Source of the DNA: Roseburia sp. 499
GTDB lineage: Bacteria; Bacillota; Clostridia; Lachnospirales; Lachnospiraceae
Reading direction: 5' to 3'
Assembly (NCBI RefSeq): GCF_001940225.2
Contig: NZ_CP135164.1
Location: forward strand, 2,232,001 to 2,296,000
Length of the DNA: 64,000 nucleotides
This document shows, piece by piece, positions 54,120 through 63,696 of the stretch. Every line of letters begins with the position of its first letter. Within the stretch, counting starts at the first letter, position 1. Below the pieces are notes generated by a model. The model saw only the letters and a program-made list of their open reading frames with translations. It ran no database searches and was not told the DNA's origin. Both the position numbers and the translations under genes were made by a program.

Positions 54120-55181
54120 TTAGATATAGAACACGTCGTTTTCTTGCATTGCACTGTTTTCCATCAGATATGTTCTGTTCTCATCAAATATGTATAATCG
54201 GTAAATCAATACCTGTACCTTTTCTCCTACACTGACCGGATCCTTTTCTAACGAACGCTCTGCCTTGATGGATATTCCCTTGAAATTAATCGTAAGCTCC
54301 AGATGATTGCCTCGGAACACTACCTCTTCTACCGTTCCTTCCTCTGCTGCACTCATGTACTGCTCTAGTTTTCCACTCTTAGAAACGCGAACAAACTCTG
54401 GTCGAATAACTGCCTGCGATGCTCCAGCTACTGCTTCAAACCCATTTAGCTGTTCATAGTGATTTACCACTGTGGAACGACCAATAAACTGTGCCACAAA
54501 TGGTGTTTCCGGTGTCTTGTAAATCTCCATTGGCGTCCCCGCCTGCTCTATTTTTCCATGGTTTGTAATGATAATCTCATCTGCCACTTCTACTGCTTCG
54601 TCCTGGTCGTGTGTCACAAAAATACTGGTAATTCCTACCTTGTGAATCATGTCTTTTAGCCAGTTGCGAAGCTCCGTTCTTACCTTAGCATCAATCGCCG
54701 CAAAGGGTTCATCTAACAAAAGTACTTGCGGATTAGGAGCAAGTGCTCTGGCAAATGCCACTCTCTGACGCTGTCCACCGGACAACTGACTGGGATAACG
54801 CTTTTCCATACCGGAAAGCCCGGTCAATTCGATAAGCTCCATTACTCTTTCCTTAATCTGTGCTTTCGGCACCTTTTGCACCTCCAGACCGAAGGCAATG
54901 TTGTCAAATACCGTCATATAACGAAATAACGCATAATTCTGAAATACAAATCCAATTCCTCGCTTTGCTGCCGGAATATCATTGATTCGCTTTCCGTCAA
55001 TAAGGATATCTCCTGAATCCGGATTTTCCAATCCTGCCAGCATACGGAGTATGGTGGTCTTGCCACTTCCACTTGGGCCAAGCAATGCTACCAGCTTTCC
55101 TTTTTCTATTCCAAAATTTACATTATCAGAAGCCTTAAAATCTCCATAATGTTTTTCAATATTTTTCATTTCCACGTACAT
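54120..55181 (-). CDS. cysA: Sulfate ABC transporter ATPase
   Basis: This 353-residue ATPase has Walker A GPSGSGKTT, signature LSGGQRQR, Walker B LLLDEPFAAID and a switch His in FVTHDQDEA. The C-terminal 100 residues hold a TOBE-like regulatory part (RPEFVRVSKS then VFRGNHLELTI). It matches CysA and powers the two upstream permeases. It is followed by aprA with a 27-bp gap. Confidence 0.94.
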   Translation of the reverse strand: MYVEMKNIEKHYGDFKASDNVNFGIEKGKLVALLGPSGSGKTTILRMLAGLENPDSGDILIDGKRINDIPAAKRGIGFVFQNYALFRYMTVFDNIAFGLEVQKVPKAQIKERVMELIELTGLSGMEKRYPSQLSGGQRQRVAFARALAPNPQVLLLDEPFAAIDAKVRTELRNWLKDMIHKVGITSIFVTHDQDEAVEVADEIIITNHGKIEQAGTPMEIYKTPETPFVAQFIGRSTVVNHYEQLNGFEAVAGASQAVIRPEFVRVSKSGKLEQYMSAAEEGTVEEVVFRGNHLELTINFKGISIKAERSLEKDPVSVGEKVQVLIYRLYIFDENRTYLMENSAMQENDVFYI

Positions 55182-55192
55182 GCCTTCACCTC

Positions 55193-56047
55193 CTATGCCT
55201 TTCCTTTCTTTGATGCCTTATATTCTACAAAATTCCGAAGTATCAACACGAACACTGCAATGATAACTAACAGGGAAGATACTGCAAATGCAGATGTAAT
55301 GGAATCCGCAGAACCTGCCAGATAAAGAGCATCGATTTCAAGTGGTAACGTAAAAGTCTCACCTCTGGTCTTTGACAATGCATTGACTGCTCCGAATTCG
55401 CCTAAAGCTCTTGCTGTACAGAGAATAATGCCATAAAGCAATGCCCATTTTATGTGTGGAAGTGTAATTTTGCGAAAAATCTGAAATCCGCCTGCCCCCA
55501 TAAGTGTGGCTGCTTCTTCTTCCTCTTTTCCCTGTGCATTCAACACCGGAATGATTTCTCTTGATACAAAAGGGAAGGTAACAAATATCGTAGCAAGCAC
55601 TACGCCCGGAACTGCAAATACAATCTTAATATCTGTTCCAAGTGCTTCATTGATGGCATCGATATATTTTCCTGCCCATCCCAGTCTTCCGAAGGTCATT
55701 AAAAAAGCAAGTCCTGCAATGACCGGTGAAATGGAAAATGGAATATCAATCAACGTTGCAAGTATATGCTTTCCTCGGAAGGAGAACTTTGTCAGAAGCC
55801 ATGCAGCCATAATTCCAAAAAAAGTATTTACTACCACAGCAATTACTGTTGCAAGTAATGTAACCCCCAATGCGGATATCACATACTCAGAAGCCAATGA
55901 CTTAAAATAAAATCCTATTCCCTCTTTCAGAGAATTTGTCAACACAGATATCAATGGCAGTACTAACATACAAACAATAAAGAGTACACCTATGGTAATC
56001 AGTATAATTTCTGTTTTACTTCGCTTTTTCTGTTTCTTTTTCTCCAT
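55193..56047 (-). CDS. cysW: Sulfate ABC transporter permease CysW
   Basis: This 284-residue permease has six helices and the EAA-type motif (EEEAATLMGAGGFQIFRKI). GAGG is ahead of the start. It pairs with CysT, encoded just before it, to form the sulfate channel, and has the usual first helix (IILITIGVLFIVCMLVLPLI). Confidence 0.93.
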   Translation of the reverse strand: MEKKKQKKRSKTEIILITIGVLFIVCMLVLPLISVLTNSLKEGIGFYFKSLASEYVISALGVTLLATVIAVVVNTFFGIMAAWLLTKFSFRGKHILATLIDIPFSISPVIAGLAFLMTFGRLGWAGKYIDAINEALGTDIKIVFAVPGVVLATIFVTFPFVSREIIPVLNAQGKEEEEAATLMGAGGFQIFRKITLPHIKWALLYGIILCTARALGEFGAVNALSKTRGETFTLPLEIDALYLAGSADSITSAFAVSSLLVIIAVFVLILRNFVEYKASKKGKA

Positions 56048-56057
56048 AACTGCCTCC

Positions 56058-56906
56058 TTATGCTGTCCGTTTTGCCTGATGTACCTGCACCATGTTTACC
56101 AGAAACAAAATCAGAAAGGAAAGTATCAGCATTACCAGCGCAATGGCTGTAGCACCGGCATAATCTACATAATTTAACTTTTGCATAATAACATAGGATA
56201 CTACCTGTGTATGCTTTCTGGCACTATTACCTGATATGTAAATGACACTTCCATATTCTCCTACCCCTCTTGCAAATGCCAATCCAAAGCCTGTTAATAA
56301 AGCCGGACGAAGTTCAGGTAAAATTATTTTTAGAAATATTCGCGCACTCCCTGCGCCTAGCATATTTCCTGCTTCTTCATAAGATGAATCTAACTTTTCC
56401 AACACCGGCTGTATGGCTCTTACTACAAAAGGAATTCCTACAAATATCAGTGCAATGGTAAGACCTATTTTCGTATAAGATACATGAATTCCAAGCTTTG
56501 CCAGATACTTTCCCGGAAAACCGGTATCGGCATACATTTTAGATAAAGTAATACCTGCCACTGCGGTAGGCAATGCAAATGGAAGTTCAATCAATCCATC
56601 TAGCAATCGCTTTCCCGGAAATTCATACCGTACCAAAATCCAGGCCAGAATCACTCCAAAGATACAATTTATCACTGCCGCAATAAAGGAACACAGAATA
56701 CTGGTGGAGAATGCATTTACTACTTCTTTTCTTCCAATCAGTTGAAAGAATTCACTAGGTGATAATTTCAACGAATAAATCATTACGGATGCCAATGGAA
56801 TCAATACCAACAGTGACAACATAGTTACCGTCACTCCCATGGTAAGTCCAAATCCCGGTATTACCCTACAGGTTTTTCCTTGCTTTTTCTTTCTCAACCC
56901 TTTCAT
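56058..56906 (-). CDS. cysT: Sulfate ABC transporter permease CysT
   Basis: This permease has six helices with the docking motif EEAGNMLGAGSARIFLKIILP. The start at 56906 has GAGGAGG ahead and gives MKGLRKKKQG; a longer frame from 56924 adds six residues and is less likely. The first helix is GFGLTMGVTVTMLSLLVLI. It is the partner of CysW and the membrane part for the binding protein upstream. Confidence 0.92.
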   Translation of the reverse strand: MKGLRKKKQGKTCRVIPGFGLTMGVTVTMLSLLVLIPLASVMIYSLKLSPSEFFQLIGRKEVVNAFSTSILCSFIAAVINCIFGVILAWILVRYEFPGKRLLDGLIELPFALPTAVAGITLSKMYADTGFPGKYLAKLGIHVSYTKIGLTIALIFVGIPFVVRAIQPVLEKLDSSYEEAGNMLGAGSARIFLKIILPELRPALLTGFGLAFARGVGEYGSVIYISGNSARKHTQVVSYVIMQKLNYVDYAGATAIALVMLILSFLILFLVNMVQVHQAKRTA

Positions 56907-56927
56907 GGTTCCTCCTCTTGTCATTCT

Positions 56928-57950
56928 CTAGTTATCATATATCTCATCAAAAATTCCGCCATCTACGAAAAAGGTCTCATATGCGGCATCCCATCCGCCA
57001 AAATCATCTATAGTGCATAAATTAATATTTAAATTAAATTTATCGGAAAACTCTTGTAAAATATCCGGATTAAATGGTCTATAACCCTTTTCTCCAATAA
57101 TTCTCTGAGCCTCGTCAGAATAAAGATATTCCAGATAATCTTTGGCTGCTTCCTGGGTACCATCCTTATCTGCATTCTCATCTACAATAGCAACACTTGG
57201 CTCTGCCAAAATACTTACACTTGGAGTAATGATTTCATATTTGTCTGGATATTCTTCCACCGTAGATAATGCTTCATTTTCCCAGGCAATCAACACATCA
57301 CCCTGCCCGTTTTCCACAAAAGTAGTTGTTGCACCTCTGGCTCCGGAATCCATTACCGACACATTCTTGTATAAAGCAGTTACAAACTCCTTTACTTCCT
57401 CTTCAGAGCCATATGTTTCACTGGCATATTCCCATGCTGCCAAAAAGTTCCAGCAAGCTCCACCACTACTTTTGGGGTCTGGTGTAATTACATCTACACC
57501 TTCTTTTACTAAGTCATCCCAGTCCTTAATTTCCTTTTCATTTCCCTTTCGTACCAGAAATACAATAGTAGAGGTATAAGGAGAAGAATTTCCTTCAAAC
57601 TCCTTCAGCCAACCACTCTCAATCAATCCTGCCTTTTCAATTAAGGTAATGTCGTGAGCAAGTGCTAGTGTTACCACATCTGCATCGCTTCCTTCAATTA
57701 CAGATCTTGCCTGGCTTCCGGAACCTCCGTGAGACTGAACAATTTCAATTTTCTTCCCCGTTTCCTCTTGATAGTGTTTTTGAAATGCCTTGTTATATTC
57801 CTCATATAGTTCACGGGTAGGGTCATAGGAAACATTGGTAAGTGTCAGTGTTCCATCTTCCTTTTTTTCTTTTCCACATGCCGGTAAAAATGTCATGGCC
57901 AATACTGCTGCAAGAGTAAACGCCGTTATCCTTGTTCCATTCTTTTTCAT
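56928..57950 (-). CDS. Sulfate-binding lipoprotein
   Basis: This 340-residue extracytoplasmic protein has a signal peptide and lipobox LPAC. The family site QSHGGSGSQARSVIEG is clear, as are ADVVTLALAHD and DPKSSGGACWNFLAAW. It captures sulfate (or thiosulfate) and passes it to CysT/CysW. A molybdate-specific role is unlikely by its size and by the operon. It precedes cysT and follows cysK with short gaps. Confidence 0.94.
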   Translation of the reverse strand: MKKNGTRITAFTLAAVLAMTFLPACGKEKKEDGTLTLTNVSYDPTRELYEEYNKAFQKHYQEETGKKIEIVQSHGGSGSQARSVIEGSDADVVTLALAHDITLIEKAGLIESGWLKEFEGNSSPYTSTIVFLVRKGNEKEIKDWDDLVKEGVDVITPDPKSSGGACWNFLAAWEYASETYGSEEEVKEFVTALYKNVSVMDSGARGATTTFVENGQGDVLIAWENEALSTVEEYPDKYEIITPSVSILAEPSVAIVDENADKDGTQEAAKDYLEYLYSDEAQRIIGEKGYRPFNPDILQEFSDKFNLNINLCTIDDFGGWDAAYETFFVDGGIFDEIYDN

Positions 57951-57967
57951 AAATACTCCTCCTGTTT

Positions 57968-58897
57968 TTATTCAAATAATGCAGTAGATAAATAGCGCTC
58001 TCCTGTATCAGGCAATAGAACTACAATATTTTTTCCCTTATTTTCCGGACGTCTTGCCAGTACATCTGCTGCATAAAGAGCTGCACCTGCTGAAATTCCC
58101 ACTAGCAATCCGTCTGTCTTTGCCACCTTTCTGGCTGTTTCAAATGCTGCATCGCTTTCTACCGGAATAATCTCATCAATTAATCCCGTATCCAGAACCT
58201 TTGGCACAAATCCTGCTCCAATTCCCTGAATCTTATGAGGTCCCGGCTGTCCACCGGAAAGTACTGCAGAATCTTTTGGCTCTACTGCAACAATCTTTAC
58301 ATTCGGATTCTTTTCTTTTAATCCTGCTCCGGTTCCGGTTAAAGTTCCTCCGGTTCCTACAGCTGATACAAAGATATCTACCTTTCCGTCGGTATCTTCC
58401 CAAATCTCTTTTGCTGTTGTTTCTTTATGAATTGCCGGATTGGCTGCATTCTCAAACTGCTGTGGAATAATTGCATTTCCATACTCTTCTTTTAACTGCT
58501 CTGCCTTTGCAATGGCACCTTTCATACCTTCCTTGCCCGGTGTAAGAACAATTTCTGCTCCCAATGCAGAAACAATTTTTCTTCGCTCCACACTCATGGT
58601 ATCCGGCATGGTCAAAATCAAGTGAAGCCCTTTGGAAGCCGCTACAAAAGCAAGACCGATTCCGGTGTTTCCACTTGTTGGCTCAATGATTACTGTCTCA
58701 CTGTTAATCGTTCCTTTTTTTATTCCATCCTCTATCATGGAATATGCAACGCGATCCTTTACACTTCCAAGCGGATTGAAATATTCCAATTTTCCAATAA
58801 TCTTAGCTTCCAATCCGTTTTCCTTTTCATAATTTGTAAGCTCCAATAAAGGAGTATTTCCTATCAGTTCTGTTAAATGTTCTGCTATTTTACTCAT
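57968..58897 (-). CDS. cysK: Cysteine synthase
   Basis: This 309-residue PLP enzyme makes cysteine from O-acetylserine and sulfide. The PLP lysine is K47 in [11 protein letters not shown], and [11 protein letters not shown] (about 74-84) binds the cofactor phosphate. [11 protein letters not shown] near the end completes it. It lies second in the operon, right after an Rrf2-type regulator. In Bacillus and Staphylococcus CysK binds CymR and changes its action, which the gene pairing here would suit. Confidence 0.97.
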   Translation of the reverse strand: MSKIAEHLTELIGNTPLLELTNYEKENGLEAKIIGKLEYFNPLGSVKDRVAYSMIEDGIKKGTINSETVIIEPTSGNTGIGLAFVAASKGLHLILTMPDTMSVERRKIVSALGAEIVLTPGKEGMKGAIAKAEQLKEEYGNAIIPQQFENAANPAIHKETTAKEIWEDTDGKVDIFVSAVGTGGTLTGTGAGLKEKNPNVKIVAVEPKDSAVLSGGQPGPHKIQGIGAGFVPKVLDTGLIDEIIPVESDAAFETARKVAKTDGLLVGISAGAALYAADVLARRPENKGKNIVVLLPDTGERYLSTALFE

Positions 58898-58923
58898 CGT
58901 TCTCTTCCTTTCCTCTCCAAATC

Positions 58924-59328
58924 TTATATAGAATAGTTATATGCATTTTCATTTTTCCAGGTAAGCATATCTTCCAAAGTTACCGTGTCAATTACACTGC
59001 TGACCGCATCATCAATCTGATTCCATAGAATCTTGCTGGCATCTTCCTCTGTTTCTGCATCCTTTGCGAAACAGCTTTCCGTCATTCGTAAAATTTCGCC
59101 TACCTTGTAATCATATGGTTTTCGTACCAGACGATATCCTCCCTGAGGTCCTCGTATGCTACGTACCAATCCTGCCTTATTCAACAAGGACACAACTTGT
59201 TCCAGGTATTTCTCGGAAATCTCCTGCCTTACTGCAATGTCCTTCAGGCTTACCGGCTCACCAAAATCATGCTCTGCTAAATCCAGCATCAATCTTACCG
59301 CATACTTTCCTTTCATTGATATTTTCAT
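58924..59328 (-). CDS. Rrf2-family regulator, CymR-like
   Basis: This 134-residue regulator has the winged helix of the Rrf2 family ([19 protein letters not shown], then [20 protein letters not shown] and [13 protein letters not shown]). It has one Cys only (ESCFAK) and not the three of the iron-sulfur sensor IscR or NsrR, which is the state of CymR. CymR represses sulfur genes with CysK as a partner in Bacillus. It is first in the operon, right before cysK. A promoter and a likely operator lie upstream, so the operon could be self-controlled. Confidence 0.88.
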   Translation of the reverse strand: MKISMKGKYAVRLMLDLAEHDFGEPVSLKDIAVRQEISEKYLEQVVSLLNKAGLVRSIRGPQGGYRLVRKPYDYKVGEILRMTESCFAKDAETEEDASKILWNQIDDAVSSVIDTVTLEDMLTWKNENAYNYSI

Positions 59329-59372
59329 TTGTGTCCTATCACCTCCTGGTCTCTTTTTCTTTGATACTATCT

Positions 59373-59401
59373 GTTATATCATTTATTTCCTACTTTGTCA
59401 A
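59373..59401 (-). promoter_or_regulatory. SigA promoter of the sulfur operon
   Basis: A consensus TTGACA (59396-59401), a 17-bp spacer and TATAAC (59373-59378) on the minus strand lie about 45 bp ahead of the Rrf2 gene. It is one of the strongest promoters in the window by sequence. Confidence 0.85.
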
Positions 59402-59426
59402 TAGGTTTTATATGTTATGTAGGAAA
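59386..59426. promoter_or_regulatory. Putative operator over the sulfur operon promoter
   Basis: TTTCCTAC (59386-59393) and GTAGGAAA (59419-59426) form an 8-bp inverted repeat around the -35 box; a shorter CCTA/TAGG pair (59389-59405) lies inside it. The site covers the promoter, where an Rrf2 repressor would block polymerase. Confidence 0.5.
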
Positions 59427-59504
59427 TTTTTTCGTCTATAGAAAAATTTACCAGAATAGTATAGAATATACAAGAATAAATTAAATATGAAATGAGGTTT
59501 TACT

Positions 59505-60377
59505 ATGTCTGAAAAGAATAAAGGAATTTTTTACATTATATTGGCAGCATTGTGTTTTTCTCTGATGAGTCTGTTTGTCCGCCTTTCCGGGGACATCCCT
59601 TCCATGCAGAAAAGCTTTTTCCGCAACCTTGTTGCATTGATTTTTTCTCTCTTTATATTATGGAAAGAAAAAATCCCCTTCCACGCCGGAAAGGGAAATA
59701 CCATTTATCTTATCTTACGGGCAGCTTTTGGCACATTAGGTCTTTTCTGCAACTTCTATGCCATTGACCATCTGGCACTATCCGATGCAAACATGCTGAA
59801 CAAACTGTCACCATTTTTTGCTATTATTTTTTCTTACTTTTTATTAAAAGAGAAAGTGGCACCATATCAGCTCATCTGTGTTATTACCGCATTTATTGGG
59901 ACACTTTTTATTTTGCGTCCCGGATTTGGCAATCTTGTGACCTTCCCGGCTCTTATTGGACTCTTAGGTGGATTAGGTGCCGGTATTGCCTACACTATGG
60001 TGCGTGTTTTAAGTGGCCAAGGTGTAAAAGGACCTTTTATCGTTTTCTTCTTTTCCGCCTTTTCCTGCATTGTAACACTGCCCTTTTTCATTTTCAATTA
60101 CACCCCTATGAAACCCTGGCAACTTGGATTTCTACTGTTAGCAGGACTTGCAGCTTCCGGAGGCCAATTCTCCATTACTGCCGCCTACTCCCATGCTCCT
60201 GCAAAGGAAATCTCTGTCTATGACTACACACAAATTATCTTTTCTTCCCTTTGGGGCATCTTGTTCTTAGGCGAACTGCCTAACTGGATGAGCGTCACCG
60301 GATACGTAATTATCTTTGGTGCTTCTCTTACTATGTTTCTGAAAAGACAAAAAGAAGCACAAAAGAGGGAGAACTAG
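59505..60377 (+). CDS. EamA/DMT-family transporter
   Basis: This 290-residue membrane protein has ten helices in two EamA repeats, for example the starting IFYIILAALCFSLMSLFVRL and the middle LICVITAFIGTLFILRPGFG. It is a drug/metabolite-type exporter. It is divergent from the sulfur operon and shares its control region; cysteine or a related compound export is one possible reason for the placement, unproved. It is followed by a hairpin at 60367-60387. Confidence 0.88.
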   Translation: MSEKNKGIFYIILAALCFSLMSLFVRLSGDIPSMQKSFFRNLVALIFSLFILWKEKIPFHAGKGNTIYLILRAAFGTLGLFCNFYAIDHLALSDANMLNKLSPFFAIIFSYFLLKEKVAPYQLICVITAFIGTLFILRPGFGNLVTFPALIGLLGGLGAGIAYTMVRVLSGQGVKGPFIVFFFSAFSCIVTLPFFIFNYTPMKPWQLGFLLLAGLAASGGQFSITAAYSHAPAKEISVYDYTQIIFSSLWGILFLGELPNWMSVTGYVIIFGASLTMFLKRQKEAQKREN

Positions 60378-60387
60378 CTGTTCTCCC
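60367..60387. terminator. Hairpin at the DMT gene end
   Basis: GGGAGAAC and its complement form an 8-bp stem with a 5-base loop across the DMT stop codon. There is no T run on the plus strand and only a short pyrimidine run on the minus strand, so it is a weak terminator at the meeting of two converging genes. Confidence 0.45.
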
Positions 60388-60389
60388 CA

Positions 60390-61712
60390 TCATCTGGTAA
60401 TTAATTCTTTCTCTCTCCATTTTCCACTCTTCCAACGGAAAAACATACAGATTGCACGAATACATTCATCCATTGCCAAACCAATATAGGCACCTACTAC
60501 CATCATTTCCATCCGGATTCCAAATAGGTAAGTACCACCTACCGCACACAAATACATAAATATCGACGCAATTACTGTAGTAAACACAGCATCTCCACTG
60601 GTCTTTAAAGCATTTCCAAACACCAGATTGCTGACACGCCCGATTTCCAGAACAATATCAATTGCCAGAAGTTTTCCCACCAATTCAAGCATTACAGAAT
60701 CATCTGTAAATAAAAGCAGTAACTTTCCGGAAGAAAGAGCAATTAAAGTTTCCATTATAGTTGCTACGCAAATCCCTACAATAGCAGCTTTTCTGGTTCC
60801 CCGATCACATTCCTCATATTCCTGCGCTCCAATCCGCCAACCTGTCATAATTGCATTTGCCTGCGCCAACGCTGCTCCCACACAATAAGAAAAATTAGTA
60901 ATCTGAACTGCATAGGAACGTGCTGTCACATTGATTCCATCTGAATCCATCTGATTAAGAAAACGTATCACTAGTGTCATTGCCACATTGTAAAGAGCTG
61001 TCTCCAATGCAGACGGCAATCCAATATGTACAATCTGCCCTAAAACCTCACGATTAGGTAAACGTTCCGGTTCTTCTCCTGCATGTACAAGCCGGTGAGA
61101 GAAATATACTACAATCAACAGGTTCAGAATTCTCGATATTACTGTGGCAATAGCCACTCCCATAACTCCCAAATCAAATATGAATAGAAAAACCGCATTC
61201 AATATCAGATTTAGTATATTTCCCACAATCGTAGCTGCAAGAGGCTCTCTGGTATGTCCAAACGCCCTTAGATAACTGGAGAAAATAGGAATAAGTGCAT
61301 TCAAAATGCAACTTCCTCCCACAATCTTAAGATATGTCTTAGCATAATCCATAAGAAGCTCTGCCACACCTACTGTTTCCAGCACTGTACCTGCACCAAA
61401 AAACAAGAATAAAGACAATAACATTCCCAAGATAGCATTAAATATTAGCCCAATCTGCCTTGCTTGATACGCTACTCCCACTCTCCCTGCACCAATGTAC
61501 TGCGTCATTACTGCAATCATTCCTGAAGATATTACAGAAAACATAATAATAAAAATTCCAATGTATGTATTTGCTGTTCCCACAGCCCCAACTGCTTTAT
61601 CCCCCGCAGAAGACAGCATCAATGTATCTATCATTCCCGCCAACATATAACATAGCGTTTCCAGACAAATAGGAATGAATAATTGTGTCAGGCTCTTTCT
61701 TTCTACCTCCAT
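60390..61712 (-). CDS. MATE-family efflux transporter
   Basis: This 440-residue protein has twelve helices and the MATE start ESLTQLFIP-like (RKSLTQLFIPICLETLCYML), with family marks such as GTANTYIGIF and FGHTREPLAATIVGN. MATE pumps export cationic drugs or other compounds with sodium or proton. The gene stands alone, with no regulator close by. Confidence 0.93.
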   Translation of the reverse strand: MEVERKSLTQLFIPICLETLCYMLAGMIDTLMLSSAGDKAVGAVGTANTYIGIFIIMFSVISSGMIAVMTQYIGAGRVGVAYQARQIGLIFNAILGMLLSLFLFFGAGTVLETVGVAELLMDYAKTYLKIVGGSCILNALIPIFSSYLRAFGHTREPLAATIVGNILNLILNAVFLFIFDLGVMGVAIATVISRILNLLIVVYFSHRLVHAGEEPERLPNREVLGQIVHIGLPSALETALYNVAMTLVIRFLNQMDSDGINVTARSYAVQITNFSYCVGAALAQANAIMTGWRIGAQEYEECDRGTRKAAIVGICVATIMETLIALSSGKLLLLFTDDSVMLELVGKLLAIDIVLEIGRVSNLVFGNALKTSGDAVFTTVIASIFMYLCAVGGTYLFGIRMEMMVVGAYIGLAMDECIRAICMFFRWKSGKWREKELITR

Positions 61713-61863
61713 ACTCCTTCTCCTTTTTGCTCTCTTTTTTCTACAATTTTACCTCTAATTTCTATGAAATGCTTGCACTTTTTCAGTGAAAAAATTGCAC
61801 TATTCTACTTTTTTGATAAAATCGATGTAGAAAATGATTTGCAAGACAGCAAAAAGCAACTAA

Positions 61864-62949
61864 TTAAATTCGCTTCTCCCGCAGTTTATCGAAAAGATGA
61901 ATTTTTTCCATATCAAATGTCATACGGATCGTATCTCCTCTTTGAACCGCAGTATCTGCCGGCACTCTTACAGATACCTTCTGTCCGGCATAATTAAAAT
62001 ACAAGTATGCATAATCTCCCAACATTTCGTATACTTCTACTGTACCTTCCAATTCTCCATCTGCCGCCAGTTTAATATCTTCCGCACGTATTCCTACTAT
62101 GATATCCTGGTTAATATAATTCTTTCTTCTAATATTTTCCGCTATCTGCTCCGGTAATGGAAATAACGCATCTCCTACCTGTATATGTAACACCCCATTT
62201 ACCGGAACGCAAGCTCCTTCCCAAAGATTCATAGGAGGTGTACCTATAAATCCTGCTACAAACACATTTGCAGGATAATTATAAAGTTCCTGCGGTGTAG
62301 CGACCTGTTGAATCTCACCATCCTTTAACACGACGATTTTGGTACCAAGTGTCATTGCTTCTACCTGATCGTGCGTTACATAAATAAAGGTACTATCTAA
62401 CTCCTGATAAAGTTTGGAAATCTCACCACGCATCTGATTTCTGAGTTTTGCATCCAGGTTTGACAAAGGCTCATCCATTAAAAATACTTTTGGCTTACGC
62501 ACAATGGCACGTCCCATTGCCACACGCTGTTTCTGACCACCGGAAAGTTCCTTAGGTTTGCGATTCAGTACCTCGGAAAGACCCAGTTTCTCCGCCACCT
62601 CTTCTACCTTTTTCTTTATCTCAGCCTTAGGCACCTTTTTCAGTTTCATACTGTAGGCAATATTGTCGTAAACAGACATATGAGGATACAATGCATAATT
62701 CTGAAATACCATTGCCATATCCCGGTCACAGGAAGGCACATCATTCATACGTTTTCCATCTATAAGAAGTTCACCGTCTGAAATCTTCTCTAATCCTGCA
62801 ATCATTCGAAGTGTCGTAGACTTACCACATCCGGAAGGTCCTACAAAAATCACAAATTCCTTATCTTTAATGCATAGGTCGAAATCCTTTACCGCCGTTA
62901 CTCCACCTTCAAAATTCTTATACATATGTTTTAACTGAATCTCTGCCAC
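61864..62949 (-). CDS. MsmX/UgpC-type sugar ABC transporter ATPase
   Basis: This 361-residue ATPase has Walker A GPSGCGKST, signature LSGGQKQRV, Walker B MDEPLSNLDAKLR and switch His in THDQVEAM. The C-terminal third is a double TOBE regulatory region (GIRAEDIKLAADGELEG). MsmX-like ATPases serve several CUT1 importers at once. None of the neighbours is a permease, so it is a good candidate to power the galactoside importer at 25865-28970. That is an inference. Confidence 0.92.
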   Translation of the reverse strand: MAEIQLKHMYKNFEGGVTAVKDFDLCIKDKEFVIFVGPSGCGKSTTLRMIAGLEKISDGELLIDGKRMNDVPSCDRDMAMVFQNYALYPHMSVYDNIAYSMKLKKVPKAEIKKKVEEVAEKLGLSEVLNRKPKELSGGQKQRVAMGRAIVRKPKVFLMDEPLSNLDAKLRNQMRGEISKLYQELDSTFIYVTHDQVEAMTLGTKIVVLKDGEIQQVATPQELYNYPANVFVAGFIGTPPMNLWEGACVPVNGVLHIQVGDALFPLPEQIAENIRRKNYINQDIIVGIRAEDIKLAADGELEGTVEVYEMLGDYAYLYFNYAGQKVSVRVPADTAVQRGDTIRMTFDMEKIHLFDKLREKRI

Positions 62950-62966
62950 AGTATTTCCTCCTTATC

Positions 62967-63695
62967 TTAAATCCTGTCTAATAATTCCGGCAATTCACGG
63001 ATAGACGCAATGACATAATCCGCTTCATTTCCAAAATCGGCTGCCTCGCTGACACCACTTAGCACTCCAATTGCAATTCCACCATTTTTTCTTGCAAAAA
63101 TCATATCATTATAAGTATCCCCTACTACTGCAATTTCCTCCGGTCTTAAAGAAAACTGTTCTGCAAATTCCAAAAACATTTCTTTGTCCGGTTTCGGTTT
63201 TCGTCGTCCATCATCTGCACCAATATAGTCAAAAAATTCCTTTACTCCAATAGAATCCAAACAGTTTTTTGCCGAAATCTCCGTATCTGCTGTAGCCAGC
63301 CCGATTACAATATTCCGGGATTTTAAATTTTCCATTAGTACATTCATGTCCGTGAACAACTGAAATTTTGCATCCCGTCTGGTCACATTCTCATTAAAAA
63401 GTTCTTCTAACTGCTTCCTTGCTTCTGTTACCGAAACCGTCTTTCCTTTTTCTGAAAGCGCTACACAGACATCTTCTGCAATTTCTCCATAAGACTTATA
63501 GGCAAGCGCTCCCCTAGGGTCTACTTCCCCTTTGTCCACTCCAATGGTTCGAAGCAGATGTTGCACTAACTCTTTTGAATCCTCTATTCCATTTCTCCTT
63601 AAAAACACCGGTATTACTGCCGTCGCCGCCTGAAGCCAGAGCGAAAAGAAATCCACCAGAGTTCCATCCTTATCAAACAATATTCCTTTTATCAT
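62967..63695 (-). CDS. HAD-family phosphatase
   Basis: This 242-residue HAD hydrolase has motif I ILFDKDGTLVDFFSLW and the later KPKPDKEMFLEFA and AVVGDTYNDMIFA. The cap is helical. It fits phosphoglycolate phosphatase-like enzymes, substrate unknown. The start lies one base after the stop of the next gene in the same strand, so the two are read together. Confidence 0.85.
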   Translation of the reverse strand: MIKGILFDKDGTLVDFFSLWLQAATAVIPVFLRRNGIEDSKELVQHLLRTIGVDKGEVDPRGALAYKSYGEIAEDVCVALSEKGKTVSVTEARKQLEELFNENVTRRDAKFQLFTDMNVLMENLKSRNIVIGLATADTEISAKNCLDSIGVKEFFDYIGADDGRRKPKPDKEMFLEFAEQFSLRPEEIAVVGDTYNDMIFARKNGGIAIGVLSGVSEAADFGNEADYVIASIRELPELLDRI

Positions 63696-63696
63696 G

